Shown: positions 45,845 through 55,329, counted from the first letter of the stretch. The stretch is DNA of 64,000 nt from Phycisphaerae bacterium (GCA_035275405.1 DATEMU010000015.1:372001-436000); one strand, 5' to 3'. Notes: a model not told the origin generated them from the letters alone. Program-made: numbers and translations.

Positions 45845-48616
45845 ATGAAGCCACCGACCAAAGCCAAGCCCTCTGCTCCGTTATCGACCCCCCCACCGAT
45901 CCCGACGGAACCCTCGCCGCAGCGCAGGGACAAAACCACCCTCCCCCCCGCCATGCGGCAATACATCGAACAGAAGGCCAAGGTCGGCGATGCGATCCTG
46001 CTCTTCCGCATGGGCGACTTCTACGAGACGTTCTACGACGACGCCAGGACGATCGCCCGCGTCCTGGGACTCACGCTGACGGCCCGCGACCGGAACAGCC
46101 CGACGCCGATCCCGTTGGCGGGCGTCCCCTACCACGCGGCGGACCGCTACATCGCCCGGCTAGTCAAGGCGGGTTTCAAGGTCGCCGTCAGCGAGCAGTT
46201 GGAGGACCCCAAGACGGCCAAGGGCGTCGTCAAGCGCGACGTCGTGCGGATCATCACGCCCGGCACGCTGACGGACGAAAACCTGCTCGACGAACGGACC
46301 GAGCAGCCACTGGCGGCGATCTTCCCGACGGGGGCGGATTGGAACAGCCGCGAGGCGGGGCTGGCGTGCGTGTGCCTGTCATCGGGACAGTTCTTTGCAC
46401 AGATGCTACCCACGGCGGCACTCGTCGATGAACTTGCCCGTCTGCAACCCGCGGAATTGATCGTCCCCGAAACGATGATCGACGAATCTGAGACGTTGGT
46501 GGAGACGCTGCGCGAGGTCGTCTGCCCCAACATCTCGACGCGGCCGCAACACGTCTTCGATCGCCACCTCGCCAAACAGTCGCTTTGCGAGCATTTCAAG
46601 ATCAAAGACCTGGCGGGATTCGGCTTCGATCGCTTTGACGCCTCGCTGGCCGCGGCGGCGGCGGTGCTCGACTACCTGAAGGAGACGCAGAAATCGGCGC
46701 TGGAACATATCCTGACCATTGCGCCGCGCGCCAGCGGCGACGGCGTAGCCATCGACCCCTTTACGCTCCGCTCACTGGAAGTCGAACGCACCCTGCGCGA
46801 CGGAGCCCGCGACGGCGCATTATTGGGCGCGATCGACATGACCTCCGGCCCAATGGGCGCGCGTTTGTTGCGGCAGTGGTTGTGCTATCCTCTGAGCGAC
46901 GTAACCCAGATTACCGCCCGACAGGACGCCATCGCCGCCCTGCTCGACGAGCCGTCGCGTTTGCAAACACTTCGTGGACTTCTGGGCGATATGGGTGACA
47001 TTGAGCGCATCCTCGCCCGCATCGGCGTCGGCCGCGCGTCGCCGCGCGATCTGGCGGGATTGGGCCGGACGCTGCGGCTCTGCGCCGACGTGGCCACCGC
47101 CATCGGCCCACCGGTGCACGACGCCGGCAAGGATGCAACCGACTTGCTCAGTCAGATTGCCGTTGCCGCAAGCGGCCACGACGAACTGGCGCAGTACCTC
47201 GCCGGTGCCATCAAAGAAGATGCCCCGCCGGTCCTTCGCGACGGCGGCTTCATCGCCGACGGCTTCAACGCCGAACTGGACCGCCTCCGCCAGATCGGTC
47301 ACGAGGGCCATCGTTACCTCGCCGAATTCCAGGCCCGCGAAATAGAGCGGACCGGCATCCCCACGCTCAAGGTCGGCTACAACTCCGTCTTCGGCTACTA
47401 CATCGAAATCACGCACCAGCACCGCGAGAAGGTCCCGGCCGATTATGTCCGCCGCCAGACCGTCCGCAATGCCGAGCGCTACATCACTGATGAACTCAAG
47501 CGACACGAGCAGGACGTACTCGGCGCGGCGGACCGGGCGACGGCGCTGGAGCTGTCGCTCTTCGAAGAAATTCGCGGCCGCGTCATCCGCGATCTGCCCC
47601 GGCTTCAATCTGCCGCGCGGGCGCTCGCCACGCTTGACGTCCTCACGGGTCTGGCGGAACTTTCCCGCCGCCGCGACTACAGCCGACCGGTGTTTGAGAA
47701 CCCCTCAAGCCTCAAGTCTCAGGCCTCAGGCCTTCTTGAGATCATCGATGGTCGCCACCCCGTCCTCGACGCCGCGCTGGCCGATCGCTTCGTGCCCAAT
47801 GACTGCAAACTGACCGACGACGGAGATCGCCTCCTCATCATCACCGGCCCGAACATGGCGGGGAAATCCACCTACATCCGCCAGGTCGCCCTGCTCACGC
47901 TCCTCGCCCACACCGGCAGCTATGTCCCCGCCAAGTCGATGCGCCTCGCTGCGGTCGATCGCATCTTCGCCCGCGTCGGTGCCAATGACGAGATTGCCCG
48001 CGGCCAGTCCACGTTCATGGTCGAGATGGTTGAGACCGCGCGGATCCTCAACGGAGCAACGGATCGATCGCTCGTCATCCTCGACGAGATCGGCCGGGGC
48101 ACCAGCACCTATGACGGCCTGGCGATCGCCTGGGCAGTGACGGAGCACCTCGCCCGGCGGATTCGCTGCCGCACCCTCTTCGCCACGCACTATCACGAGC
48201 TGACGGACCTCGCGGGGAAACTCCCCGGCGTTGCCAACTTCAACGTCGCCGTCCGCGAGCAACTCCGCCCCGCCGGTGCGGGCCGCGATGTGGTTTTCCT
48301 GCATAAGATCATCCCCGGCCCGACCGACCGCAGCTACGGCGTCCACGTCGCCGCCATGGCGGGCTTGCCCAAGAGTGTTGTCGTCCGGAGCGAACAGGTG
48401 CTGATGGGTCTGGAGAGCGGATCGTCCCGCCGCACGATTCAAGCCGTTTCTTCCGAGGCCGACCAGATGCTGCTCTTTTCGCCGGCCGCCAGCCTTCCGG
48501 CATGGTGGAACGAGTTTCGCGAACGGCTGCGAGGGGTCAATATCGATAAAACGACCCCGCTGGAGGCCCTGAAGCTCCTGGAAGAACTCCAGTCGATCTC
48601 GGAACGGGACGCTTGA
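45845..48616 (+). CDS. mutS: DNA mismatch repair protein MutS
   Basis: A 923-residue mismatch sensor. A disordered Pro-rich N-terminus (1-30) precedes the mismatch-binding domain with GDFYETFYDDA (Phe-x-Glu). Connector, core and clamp domains follow, then the ATPase: Walker A GPNMAGKSTYIRQ (about 669), Walker B LVILDEIGRGTSTYDGLAIAWA, and FATHYHELTDL. The C-terminus ends with the dimerisation/MutL-coupling tail. Between the core and ATPase (about 618-631) is ENPSSLKSQASGLL, a low-complexity insert made by CTCAAG/CTCAGG repeats. AGGAG lies near the ATG. Divergent to the aminotransferase. Confidence 0.96.
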   Translation: MKPPTKAKPSAPLSTPPPIPTEPSPQRRDKTTLPPAMRQYIEQKAKVGDAILLFRMGDFYETFYDDARTIARVLGLTLTARDRNSPTPIPLAGVPYHAADRYIARLVKAGFKVAVSEQLEDPKTAKGVVKRDVVRIITPGTLTDENLLDERTEQPLAAIFPTGADWNSREAGLACVCLSSGQFFAQMLPTAALVDELARLQPAELIVPETMIDESETLVETLREVVCPNISTRPQHVFDRHLAKQSLCEHFKIKDLAGFGFDRFDASLAAAAAVLDYLKETQKSALEHILTIAPRASGDGVAIDPFTLRSLEVERTLRDGARDGALLGAIDMTSGPMGARLLRQWLCYPLSDVTQITARQDAIAALLDEPSRLQTLRGLLGDMGDIERILARIGVGRASPRDLAGLGRTLRLCADVATAIGPPVHDAGKDATDLLSQIAVAASGHDELAQYLAGAIKEDAPPVLRDGGFIADGFNAELDRLRQIGHEGHRYLAEFQAREIERTGIPTLKVGYNSVFGYYIEITHQHREKVPADYVRRQTVRNAERYITDELKRHEQDVLGAADRATALELSLFEEIRGRVIRDLPRLQSAARALATLDVLTGLAELSRRRDYSRPVFENPSSLKSQASGLLEIIDGRHPVLDAALADRFVPNDCKLTDDGDRLLIITGPNMAGKSTYIRQVALLTLLAHTGSYVPAKSMRLAAVDRIFARVGANDEIARGQSTFMVEMVETARILNGATDRSLVILDEIGRGTSTYDGLAIAWAVTEHLARRIRCRTLFATHYHELTDLAGKLPGVANFNVAVREQLRPAGAGRDVVFLHKIIPGPTDRSYGVHVAAMAGLPKSVVVRSEQVLMGLESGSSRRTIQAVSSEADQMLLFSPAASLPAWWNEFRERLRGVNIDKTTPLEALKLLEELQSISERDA
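47703..47732. repeat. CTCAAG/CTCAGG tandem repeats within mutS
   Basis: Four related hexamers (two CTCAAG and two CTCAGG) in frame, encoding SSLKSQASGLL just before EIIDGRHPV at the start of the ATPase domain. Confidence 0.6.
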
Positions 48617-48702
48617 AATAAAACGGCTTCTCCATTATTACTCGGCACTTTGGCGAGTTCTTGGCCGGCGGTCAGGCACGCCGTTCTCTTGAGTGGTGAA
48701 TT

Positions 48703-49512
48703 GTGATTATTTTTCGATTAGGGCTGCGGACGCTTCCTCTCTTCGTCGCGTTGCTGGTCACCGGCTGTGCCGATCCCAAGGAACGGTTCGGCCGGACGTG
48801 GTACATCGACGGCGCGGGCAATTGGGGCTTCGGCGTCCTGGACGTCCCGTTGGGGATGGAAGACGCGGGATACAAGGGACTGGTCAGCAATCACCATTGG
48901 TCGCTGACCATGAATCCGGCGCTCGATCAGACGCTTCGCTTCATCGCGCGATCGTCCGGCGCGCTGTTGGGCAGCGATATCAGCAGCTATCTGAAAAATA
49001 ACCCCGGCGCCGAAGCGAATATCATCGCTCTCTCGGCGGGGACAGGCGTGGCCATGTGGGCCGCGGAAAGCATGACACCGCCGTACAAGATCAATAACCT
49101 CGTGCTCGTCGGTTCCAGTATTTCGTCCAAATACGATACGCGCAAGGCGCTGGAGAACATGAAGGGCAACATCTACGTCTATTACGCCTCCAGCGATCCC
49201 GTGCTCCAGGGGCCGGTACGGCTGCTCGGCACGATTGATGGCACTTTTGACGATGCCGCCGGCCTCGTTGGCCTCCGCGGCGCGGGAAAGGCGAGCGGCC
49301 GGATCGTGAACATCGGCTGGAGTTCGCGCTACAGTTCTCTCGGCTGGACCGGCGGCCACGCGGACTGCACGAATCGCCGGTTTGTTCGCGGCGAGATCGC
49401 CAAGCGCATCGACCCGGCGCTGGGTTCCGGGCGCAAACCTGCCCCTGTCAGGACCGCTGACGCGAGGCCTGCGGCCGCAGGGCAACTGGTAAAGCGCGGC
49501 TCGATACCCTGA
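48703..49512 (+). CDS. Lipoprotein of alpha/beta-hydrolase type, unknown role
   Basis: A 269-residue protein. The GTG start gives MIIFRLGLRTLPLFVALLVTGC with a lipobox. The mature protein begins ADPKERFGRTWYIDGAGNWGFG and contains NIIALSAGTGVAMWAAE, which resembles a hydrolase nucleophile elbow (S-A-G-T-G), and LVLVGSSISSKYDT. The Asp and His of a triad may be the D in YASSDPV and the H in WTGGHADC. The pattern is that of a conserved planctomycete envelope protein. The basic C-terminal extension (about 235-269) is low complexity. It lies 86 bp after mutS. Confidence 0.7.
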   Translation: MIIFRLGLRTLPLFVALLVTGCADPKERFGRTWYIDGAGNWGFGVLDVPLGMEDAGYKGLVSNHHWSLTMNPALDQTLRFIARSSGALLGSDISSYLKNNPGAEANIIALSAGTGVAMWAAESMTPPYKINNLVLVGSSISSKYDTRKALENMKGNIYVYYASSDPVLQGPVRLLGTIDGTFDDAAGLVGLRGAGKASGRIVNIGWSSRYSSLGWTGGHADCTNRRFVRGEIAKRIDPALGSGRKPAPVRTADARPAAAGQLVKRGSIP

Positions 49513-49605
49513 TCGCACTCGCTGCACCCTGAACTTTGCAACCCCGCAGTCGGCCGCTACTATAATCATGTTTTGCGGGACACACCTCGCCGAAGAGTCA
49601 ATTTG

Positions 49606-51012
49606 ATGCGCACATGGTTGATCGTGGCTGCCGTCGTCGTCGTGATCGGCGGATCGGCCCTTTTCATCTCCACCACCGGCGGCGGCGGCGATTTCGAGAT
49701 TTCCGTGGCAACGGTTGAGACCGGCCCCCTGACGATGACCATCGAGACCAGCGGCACCGTCGAGCCGCTTTCGACGGTCGAAGTGGGCTGCGAGGTCACG
49801 GGAAAGATCATTGAATTGCCGGTGGACAACGATCAGCCGGTCAAGAAGGGGCAGGTCATCTGCCGGATCGATCCGCAGCTTTCCCAGGCGGAAAACGATC
49901 AGGCCAATGCGGATTTTGAAAGAGCGAAAGGCGCGCTGGCGGATGCCAAGATCGCCCGCAACGAGCAGATCGCCAATCTTCCGGTGATGACACGACAGGC
50001 CCTGTCCGAGAAAGAGGCCGCCGAGGCGGCGTTGGTCAGCGCGGAATTTAATAACAACCGCGTGGAGAATCTGGCCAAGAGCGGCGATGCCCCCGAAGCG
50101 GAATTGGTCGCCGCCAAGTCCACCTACCTCCGCGCCAAGTCGGCAGTCACGGCCTCGACTGCCGCCTATGACCGGGCCCGCAACAATGAAAAACTGCTGG
50201 TCCAGCGGGCCGAGCAGGTGGTCGCGCAGGCGGAGGCCACTCTCAACCAGGCCAAGGCCCGGCTGGACTTCACCACGACGCGCGTGGAGCGCTGCACGAT
50301 CGTCTCTCCGATCGACGGGATCGTGTTACGCCGATATCTGGACGAAGGCCAAACGGTGACGGCTGCGTTTCAAACGCCGCTGCTCTTTCTCCTGGCGCCG
50401 AGCCTCGATCGCATGAAGGTCAGCGCCAAGATCAGCGAATCCGACATCAGTCACATCGAGATCGGCCAGCCGGCGCGGTTCACCATCGAGGCCAAGCGGC
50501 CGGTCAAGTTTGAAGGGAAGATCCTGCACAAGCGCAATCAGCCGGATGTCATCCAAAACGTCGTGACGTATACCGTGCTCTTCGAGGTCGATAACGACGC
50601 GAAACGAACGTTGGTTCCGGGTCTGTCGGTGAATGTGGAGATCGAATGTGTGGCGAAGAAAAACGTGCCACAGATCGCCAACGCGGCCCTCCGCTTCAAA
50701 CCGCCGCTGTCGCTGGAAGAGCGCCAGGACTTGCTGGGCGACGTCGAGTGGCCGCCGCAACCCACGACCGACGCCGAGGGCAATCCCGCGGACTATTGCT
50801 CCAAGGCCAGCGTGTGGGGTTTCGATACAAAATCGAAGACGTGGCGCTTCGTGCCGATCTGGGTGGGCATCACCGACAACGTCTCGACCGAGATCCTTTC
50901 CGGGCCTAAACCCGGCGAATCCTTCGTCAAACGTTTCATCGACAACTCCTCGTCGAGCTTTGGCCTCAAGGAGGCGATCAAGATGGCCCGGCCCGACAAC
51001 CGCACGCTCTGA
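49606..51012 (+). CDS. HlyD/MacA-type periplasmic adaptor protein
   Basis: A 468-residue membrane-fusion protein. One N-terminal membrane helix (about 3-22) is followed by the barrel-sandwich start TVETGPLTMTIETSGTVEPLSTVEVGCEVTGKI. Residues about 95-225 form a coiled coil, then IVSPIDGIVLRRYLDEGQTV closes the lipoyl-like half. ISESDISHIEIGQPARFTIEAK is the beta-barrel. The C-terminal 100 residues hold an extended section unlike E. coli MacA. It is the first gene of an adaptor-ATPase-permease operon and would link the inner-membrane permease to an outer-membrane channel. Confidence 0.88.
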   Translation: MRTWLIVAAVVVVIGGSALFISTTGGGGDFEISVATVETGPLTMTIETSGTVEPLSTVEVGCEVTGKIIELPVDNDQPVKKGQVICRIDPQLSQAENDQANADFERAKGALADAKIARNEQIANLPVMTRQALSEKEAAEAALVSAEFNNNRVENLAKSGDAPEAELVAAKSTYLRAKSAVTASTAAYDRARNNEKLLVQRAEQVVAQAEATLNQAKARLDFTTTRVERCTIVSPIDGIVLRRYLDEGQTVTAAFQTPLLFLLAPSLDRMKVSAKISESDISHIEIGQPARFTIEAKRPVKFEGKILHKRNQPDVIQNVVTYTVLFEVDNDAKRTLVPGLSVNVEIECVAKKNVPQIANAALRFKPPLSLEERQDLLGDVEWPPQPTTDAEGNPADYCSKASVWGFDTKSKTWRFVPIWVGITDNVSTEILSGPKPGESFVKRFIDNSSSSFGLKEAIKMARPDNRTL

Positions 51013-51023
51013 TCATCACATCC

Positions 51024-51815
51024 ATGACTCCACCGCATGAGACCAACGCGAACGGCCCCGCCGGGCACGGCCGCTCCAACGGGGCGGTCATCGAACTGCA
51101 TGATCTGCACAAGATCTACGAGGCTGGCGACGTTCATGCCCTGCGCGGTTTGAATCTCACGTTCGCCGAGGGCGAATACCTGGCGATCATGGGCGCCAGC
51201 GGCTCCGGCAAATCGACGTTGCTTAACATCCTCGGCGCGCTCGACGTGCCCACGCGCGGGAGCTATCGCCTCGCCGGCCAGGTGACGAGCAATCTCTCGC
51301 GCGACGAACTGGCCATCCTGCGAAACACCTACATCGGCTTCATTTTCCAGAATTTCAACTTGCTCACACGCAGCACGGCTTTGGAGAACGTCGAACTGCC
51401 CATGGTCTACGCCGGCGTCCCCACAGCACGACGCCACGCCGCCGCCATCGCCGCGCTCGACAAAGTCAGCCTCGGCGATCGCCGCCACCACCTGCCGTCG
51501 CAGCTCTCCGGCGGTCAGCAACAGCGCGTCGCCATCGCCCGCTCGCTGGTGAACAACCCGCGCATCCTTCTGGCCGACGAGCCGACCGGCAACCTCGACT
51601 CGCACACCAGCGGCGAGATTATGAAGATCCTGGCGGACCTGCACGAGCGCGAGCATCGCACCATCATCATCGTCACGCACGATCCCGGCATCGCCTCCTT
51701 CACGCAGCGCGTCATCGTCCTCCGCGACGGCGAAGTGATCGCCGACCAGCCGACGCCCCGCTGCGGCGGCCCGGCCGTCCCCGACGTTCGCGCCCTCGAA
51801 GCGGAGGTGGCGTGA
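51024..51815 (+). CDS. ABC transporter ATP-binding protein (MacB/LolD type)
   Basis: A 263-residue ATPase. Walker A is GASGSGKSTLLN, the Q-loop is FIFQNFNLL, the signature LSGGQQQRVAIARSL, Walker B ILLADEPTGNLDS, and the H-switch IIIVTHDPG. Sequence around ALENVELPMVYAGV is typical of MacB/LolD-like ATPases that power mechanotransmission rather than classic transport. It begins 11 bp after the adaptor gene and works with the permease at 52045. Confidence 0.93.
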   Translation: MTPPHETNANGPAGHGRSNGAVIELHDLHKIYEAGDVHALRGLNLTFAEGEYLAIMGASGSGKSTLLNILGALDVPTRGSYRLAGQVTSNLSRDELAILRNTYIGFIFQNFNLLTRSTALENVELPMVYAGVPTARRHAAAIAALDKVSLGDRRHHLPSQLSGGQQQRVAIARSLVNNPRILLADEPTGNLDSHTSGEIMKILADLHEREHRTIIIVTHDPGIASFTQRVIVLRDGEVIADQPTPRCGGPAVPDVRALEAEVA

Positions 51816-51833
51816 TGCTCCCCACTTTGTTTT

Positions 51834-51973
51834 CACCACAGAGGCACAGAGGCACAGAGGTAGTACGGATTTTGTTTCAGGATTGCAGTGCGAATCATCA
51901 CCGCCTTGTCGATGTCCTTCCCTTTGACCGGCCCATCGTTCCGTCGTCTTTGTGTCTCTGTGCCTCTGTGGTG
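51834..51973. repeat. Inverted-repeat element in the exporter operon
   Basis: CACCACAGAGGCACAGAG at 51834-51851 is matched by the inverse CTCTGTGCCTCTGTGGTG at the right end (51956-51973), with imperfect extension on both arms (GCACAGAGG and CTTTGTGT). About 95 bases lie between. Similar extragenic elements are common in planctomycetes. It lies between the ATPase and permease genes. Confidence 0.7.
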
Positions 51974-52044
51974 CAATTTCTTCCATTCCCCATTCCGACT
52001 TCCGCATACCAACTTCCGCATTCGATCCTTGGAGAATCCCGCTA

Positions 52045-53271
52045 ATGCTCGCTCTCTGGATCGAATGCTTCAAGATGGGCCTCCGCGAGTTGTGGCGGCA
52101 CCGCCTCCGCAGCATGCTCACCATGATCGGCATGATCATGGGCGTCTCCGTCGTCATCATCTGCGTCAGCGTCGTGCAGGGCGTGAAGGACTCCATCATT
52201 GGCGACATCCGCAAGGCCGGTCGCAACATGATCTTCATCATCAGCCAGGAGACCAAGAAGACCGACACGTCCCTGCCGGGAATGGCCCTCAAGAGCAATC
52301 TGTCCCGCTCCGACGCCGCGGCCATCGAATCCGAGTGCGACGCCATTTCCATGGCCACCGGCATCCGCAGCCACAGCCTCCGCGTGGTCAACGAATCGGG
52401 TCACACCAACGTCGCCGTGACCGGGGCGAATCAGAACTACACGGCGATCCGCAACTGGGCCGTCGCCGAGGGCCGCGATCTGGAGCCGTTCGACATCGTC
52501 GCCCCGCGCCGCGTCTGCCTGATCGGCCAGACCGTCGTCCGCGAACTCTACGGCGATCGCAGTCCGCTCAACCAGAGCGTCCGCGTCGGTCAGCTCACCT
52601 TCAAGATCGTCGGCGTGCTGGAGCCGAAGGGCGTCAATCCCCTCGGCATGGACGAGGACAAGGCGATGATCGTCCCGCTGCCGCTCGTCCTGCGCGATCT
52701 CATGGGCGTGCCCGAACCCGACGTGATCCTCTGCTCGGCCCGCAGCGACGCCGACGTGGTTCCGGCCGTTGGTCAGATCACCGACCTGCTCCGCCAGCGG
52801 CACAAGCTCGCCGAGGCCGACGAAAGCGACTTCAAGGTCACCACGCTCAAGGAAAAAGAGGAACAGGCCCGCACAATCAGCAATCAGATGACACTGCTGA
52901 TGTTCTTCCTCGCCCTGGTCAGCCTCGCGGTCGGCGGCGTGGGGATCATGAACATCATGCTCGTCGCGGTGACCGAGCGGACCCGCGAGATCGGCATCCG
53001 CATGGCGATTGGGGCCTCCACCAAGGCAATCAACCGGCAATTCCTGGTCGAGGCCGCCGTGGTCTCCACGTCGGGCGGCGCGGTCGGGATCGTCCTGGGC
53101 GTCATCGGCTCGATGTCCATCTCCGAGGCGATCGGCATCGAGCCGCTGATGTCGGGGTGGCTCGTGCTGCTGGCCTTCGTCTTCAGCGCGGGCGTCGGCG
53201 TCGTGTTCGGCCTGCTGCCGGCGCGCCGCGCGGCGGGGTTGAATCCGATTGAGGCGTTACGGCACGACTAG
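52045..53271 (+). CDS. MacB/FtsX-type ABC transporter permease
   Basis: A 408-residue permease. MLALWIECFKMGLRELWRHRLRSMLTMIGMIMGVSVVII shows the amphipathic start and TM1 (about 22-45). A periplasmic MacB_PCD domain (about 50-280) follows. The FtsX domain has TM2-4 (about 285-310, 335-360 and 370-395), with GVGIMNIMLVAVTERTREIGIRMAIGA, the typical coupling helix region, and GLLPARRAAGLNPIEALRHD at the end. ATG is preceded by GGAG 10 bases upstream. A 229-bp gap with an inverted-repeat element separates it from the ATPase gene. Confidence 0.93.
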   Translation: MLALWIECFKMGLRELWRHRLRSMLTMIGMIMGVSVVIICVSVVQGVKDSIIGDIRKAGRNMIFIISQETKKTDTSLPGMALKSNLSRSDAAAIESECDAISMATGIRSHSLRVVNESGHTNVAVTGANQNYTAIRNWAVAEGRDLEPFDIVAPRRVCLIGQTVVRELYGDRSPLNQSVRVGQLTFKIVGVLEPKGVNPLGMDEDKAMIVPLPLVLRDLMGVPEPDVILCSARSDADVVPAVGQITDLLRQRHKLAEADESDFKVTTLKEKEEQARTISNQMTLLMFFLALVSLAVGGVGIMNIMLVAVTERTREIGIRMAIGASTKAINRQFLVEAAVVSTSGGAVGIVLGVIGSMSISEAIGIEPLMSGWLVLLAFVFSAGVGVVFGLLPARRAAGLNPIEALRHD

Positions 53272-53780
53272 CCCCTGCTTTGGTTCTTGAGATCAATCGA
53301 TTCAGCGGGACGAATGCGATTGAGCAATATTCCGGAATCCGCCCTAGCCCATGCTGGCCCATTTTGACGGTGGTCGGATACTTCACCGGTCCCAAGATTG
53401 TACGTCGCAATTATCGAGCGGGATTCCGAATCGACGATCCAAAGCTTCGTTCGATTGTCGTCGGCACGAATCTCGATGTTCTCAAATCTAAGAGGCCCAG
53501 CCTTCATTCGATCTAGGCCATAGCGATAACAGAGTTCCGCATCATCAAGACGCGATCCATCTTCACGTAATACCCGAAGTATGGCGCGCGAATAGGTAAG
53601 AACATCACCAGCCCAGAGCGGGTAGATTGAATCGAAAGTCACAATTTCGATTTTTCGTTCCGAATCGAGCCGCCACTCCGATAGCTGTGCCCTCGTACAT
53701 CCAAACGCATGATGGCACCCCGTCGCGCCAACACTCGATAGGGCTACACCGGCGACCAAGAGTCCTGAGAAGGGTTTCAT
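53268..53780 (-). CDS. Lipoprotein of unknown function
   Basis: A 170-residue protein with leader MKPFSGLLVAGVALSSVGATGC (lipobox, Cys22). The mature part starts HHAFGCTRAQLSEW and contains beta-prone segments (KIEIVTFDSIYPLWAGDVLTYS, TKLWIVDSESRSIIATYNL). I recognise no domain. It converges on the permease gene, overlapping its stop by 4 bases. Base composition here is somewhat less GC-rich than in its neighbours. Confidence 0.6.
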   Translation of the reverse strand: MKPFSGLLVAGVALSSVGATGCHHAFGCTRAQLSEWRLDSERKIEIVTFDSIYPLWAGDVLTYSRAILRVLREDGSRLDDAELCYRYGLDRMKAGPLRFENIEIRADDNRTKLWIVDSESRSIIATYNLGTGEVSDHRQNGPAWARADSGILLNRIRPAESIDLKNQSRG

Positions 53781-53893
53781 GATAGGATCCTTTCATACAT
53801 TCAGTCGCTTAGGAATCGCCGACGCAACGGGCATTTTCCGGGTTCCAACGCGAATGTCGATTTGGATTGCAAATTTCGTCGCGCGTGAGACTT

Positions 53894-54550
53894 ATGGCTT
53901 CGTTGATTCCTAATCGCTTCCTCTTCAAGTTCGAATTCCCCCTCCTGCGCTGCCCCAAGCCCCCTTCCATCGACGGCCGGGCGGACAAATGGGACCGCCG
54001 CTATCTCCTGCCCCCGCTGCACGAGCTGGAAGGCAAGGAGCCCTTCGGCGACGTACTCATGACCTGGGACGACGCCGGTCTCTATCTCGCCGTCAGCGTC
54101 GGCGGCAAGCGACGGCCGCTCAAGTGCGAGCCGGAGCATTTCAAGCAGTCCGACTGCCTGCGGCTCATGACCGATATGCGCGACACCCGCGACAGCCGCC
54201 GGGCGAGCCGCTTCTGCCAGCATTTCTATTTCCTCCCGACCGGCGGCGGCGCGAAGGGCCGCGAGCCCGTCGCCGCCGCGGCCATCGTTCCCCGCGCCAT
54301 GCAAAATGCCCCGCTCGCCTCCGCCGGGAGCATTCCCATCGCCGCCGACGTCCGCAAGGACGGCTACAGCTTCACCGCCCACCTGCCCGCGGCCATTCTC
54401 GCCGGCTTCGACCCCACCGAGAACCCGCGGATCGGCCTCTACTACATGCTCGAAGACACCGAACTCGGCCAGCAGTGGCTGACCGTCGGAGATGATCTGA
54501 ACTGGTGGATGGACCCGAGCACGTGGGCGACGGCGGTGCTGACGGAATGA
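53894..54550 (+). CDS. CBM9-like (carbohydrate-binding fold) protein
   Basis: A 218-residue protein. SIDGRADKWDRRYLLPPL near the N-terminus, then DVLMTWDDAGLYLAVSVGGK and SDCLRLMTDMRDTRDSRRASRFCQHFYFLP, and the end (GLYYMLEDTELGQQWLTVGDDLNWWMDPSTWATAVL) fit the family 9-like carbohydrate-binding module fold often found in planctomycetes. There is no signal peptide, which is unusual for a CBM. The start codon at 53894 is chosen over a TTG nine codons upstream. Ligand unknown. Confidence 0.65.
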   Translation: MASLIPNRFLFKFEFPLLRCPKPPSIDGRADKWDRRYLLPPLHELEGKEPFGDVLMTWDDAGLYLAVSVGGKRRPLKCEPEHFKQSDCLRLMTDMRDTRDSRRASRFCQHFYFLPTGGGAKGREPVAAAAIVPRAMQNAPLASAGSIPIAADVRKDGYSFTAHLPAAILAGFDPTENPRIGLYYMLEDTELGQQWLTVGDDLNWWMDPSTWATAVLTE

Positions 54551-54610
54551 CGAAGTGCGAATGGCGAAGGACGGGAGCGGCGAATGCGACTACGTGTTGC
54601 CCATGGCGTT

Positions 54611-55114
54611 TTACGACGCCACCGGCTTCTCTTTTTCGACGCAAGTACGGACAAATGCGTTGAACTCGTCCAATGGCAAAGAATGCCCCCACACTTTGTA
54701 GTATCCTTTTGGTCCCAGCGGCTCGATGGCCTTCCGATAAGCGAGAGCAATCTCGCTGCAAACGCTGAGTCGCTTGCCCCGATATCGACCTAGCGTTCTC
54801 CAATTTTCTCGTCGGGCTGCCACCAGGCGTTTCTTCGCGATTAACTCCAGGAACTCTCCCACTCGGCGGACAGTGATGAGCACGTCCTCATGGCTTTCGT
54901 CTGTCGCGTGAATCTGGTCCTTCCCAACGGCAGTAGTTTTGGTAAGGCTGCGGATTAAATCGCCCAAAGTGTCACATAGCCAAGAACACTTGATTTGGTG
55001 CGTTGAGCGGCCGGCACTCAGCGTGAGATATGCCCAGCCCGTTGCGTCGGAGTCAAAGGCCAGATGAACTTGCAGCGACGATCTGGGGTCGAGACGATTT
55101 CGTCGCGTTTTCAT
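54611..55114 (-). CDS. Protein of unknown function, third in a DUF4258 cluster
   Basis: A 167-residue soluble protein beginning MKTRRNRLDPRSSLQVHLAF, then helical segments (CDTLGDLIRSLTKTTAVGKDQIHATDESHEDVLITVRRVGEFLELI) and a C-terminus with YYKVWGHSLPLDEFNAFVRTC. No signal peptide or known motif. Its start overlaps the preceding small gene by 4 bases. Its base composition is less GC-rich than that of surrounding genes, so transfer is possible. Confidence 0.55.
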   Translation of the reverse strand: MKTRRNRLDPRSSLQVHLAFDSDATGWAYLTLSAGRSTHQIKCSWLCDTLGDLIRSLTKTTAVGKDQIHATDESHEDVLITVRRVGEFLELIAKKRLVAARRENWRTLGRYRGKRLSVCSEIALAYRKAIEPLGPKGYYKVWGHSLPLDEFNAFVRTCVEKEKPVAS

Positions 55115-55329
55115 GCCGTCGCTTTGATCGGGGTCAGGCGATAGATCGTCGCCAGACGCGAAGCGCTCGACAAATCACCTTGCCGCAAGGCAACCCGCAC
55201 CGCATCGAGCCGATTCGCGTCGGAGAGCGACAGGTATGGACCCCATCCCACCGGATCGTCGGTGAGTTCGACATCCACTTCTGCGACGTAATCATCCTGT
55301 CTTACGAATTTCTTGATAAACCGGCTCAT
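55111..55329 (-). CDS. Small protein of unknown function, second in a DUF4258 cluster
   Basis: A 72-residue protein starting MSRFIKKFVRQDDYVAEVDVELTDD and containing WGPYLSLSDANRLDAVRVALRQGDL. It has GAGG 7 bases before the ATG and overlaps both neighbours by 4 bases. The size and position are those of a cognate partner (antitoxin-like) of the DUF4258 protein upstream, but I see no DNA-binding motif. Confidence 0.55.
   Translation of the reverse strand: MSRFIKKFVRQDDYVAEVDVELTDDPVGWGPYLSLSDANRLDAVRVALRQGDLSSASRLATIYRLTPIKATA

Noticed and set aside
47726..48442. Minus-strand open frame within mutS
   Set aside because: Antisense to the highly conserved MutS ATPase domain.
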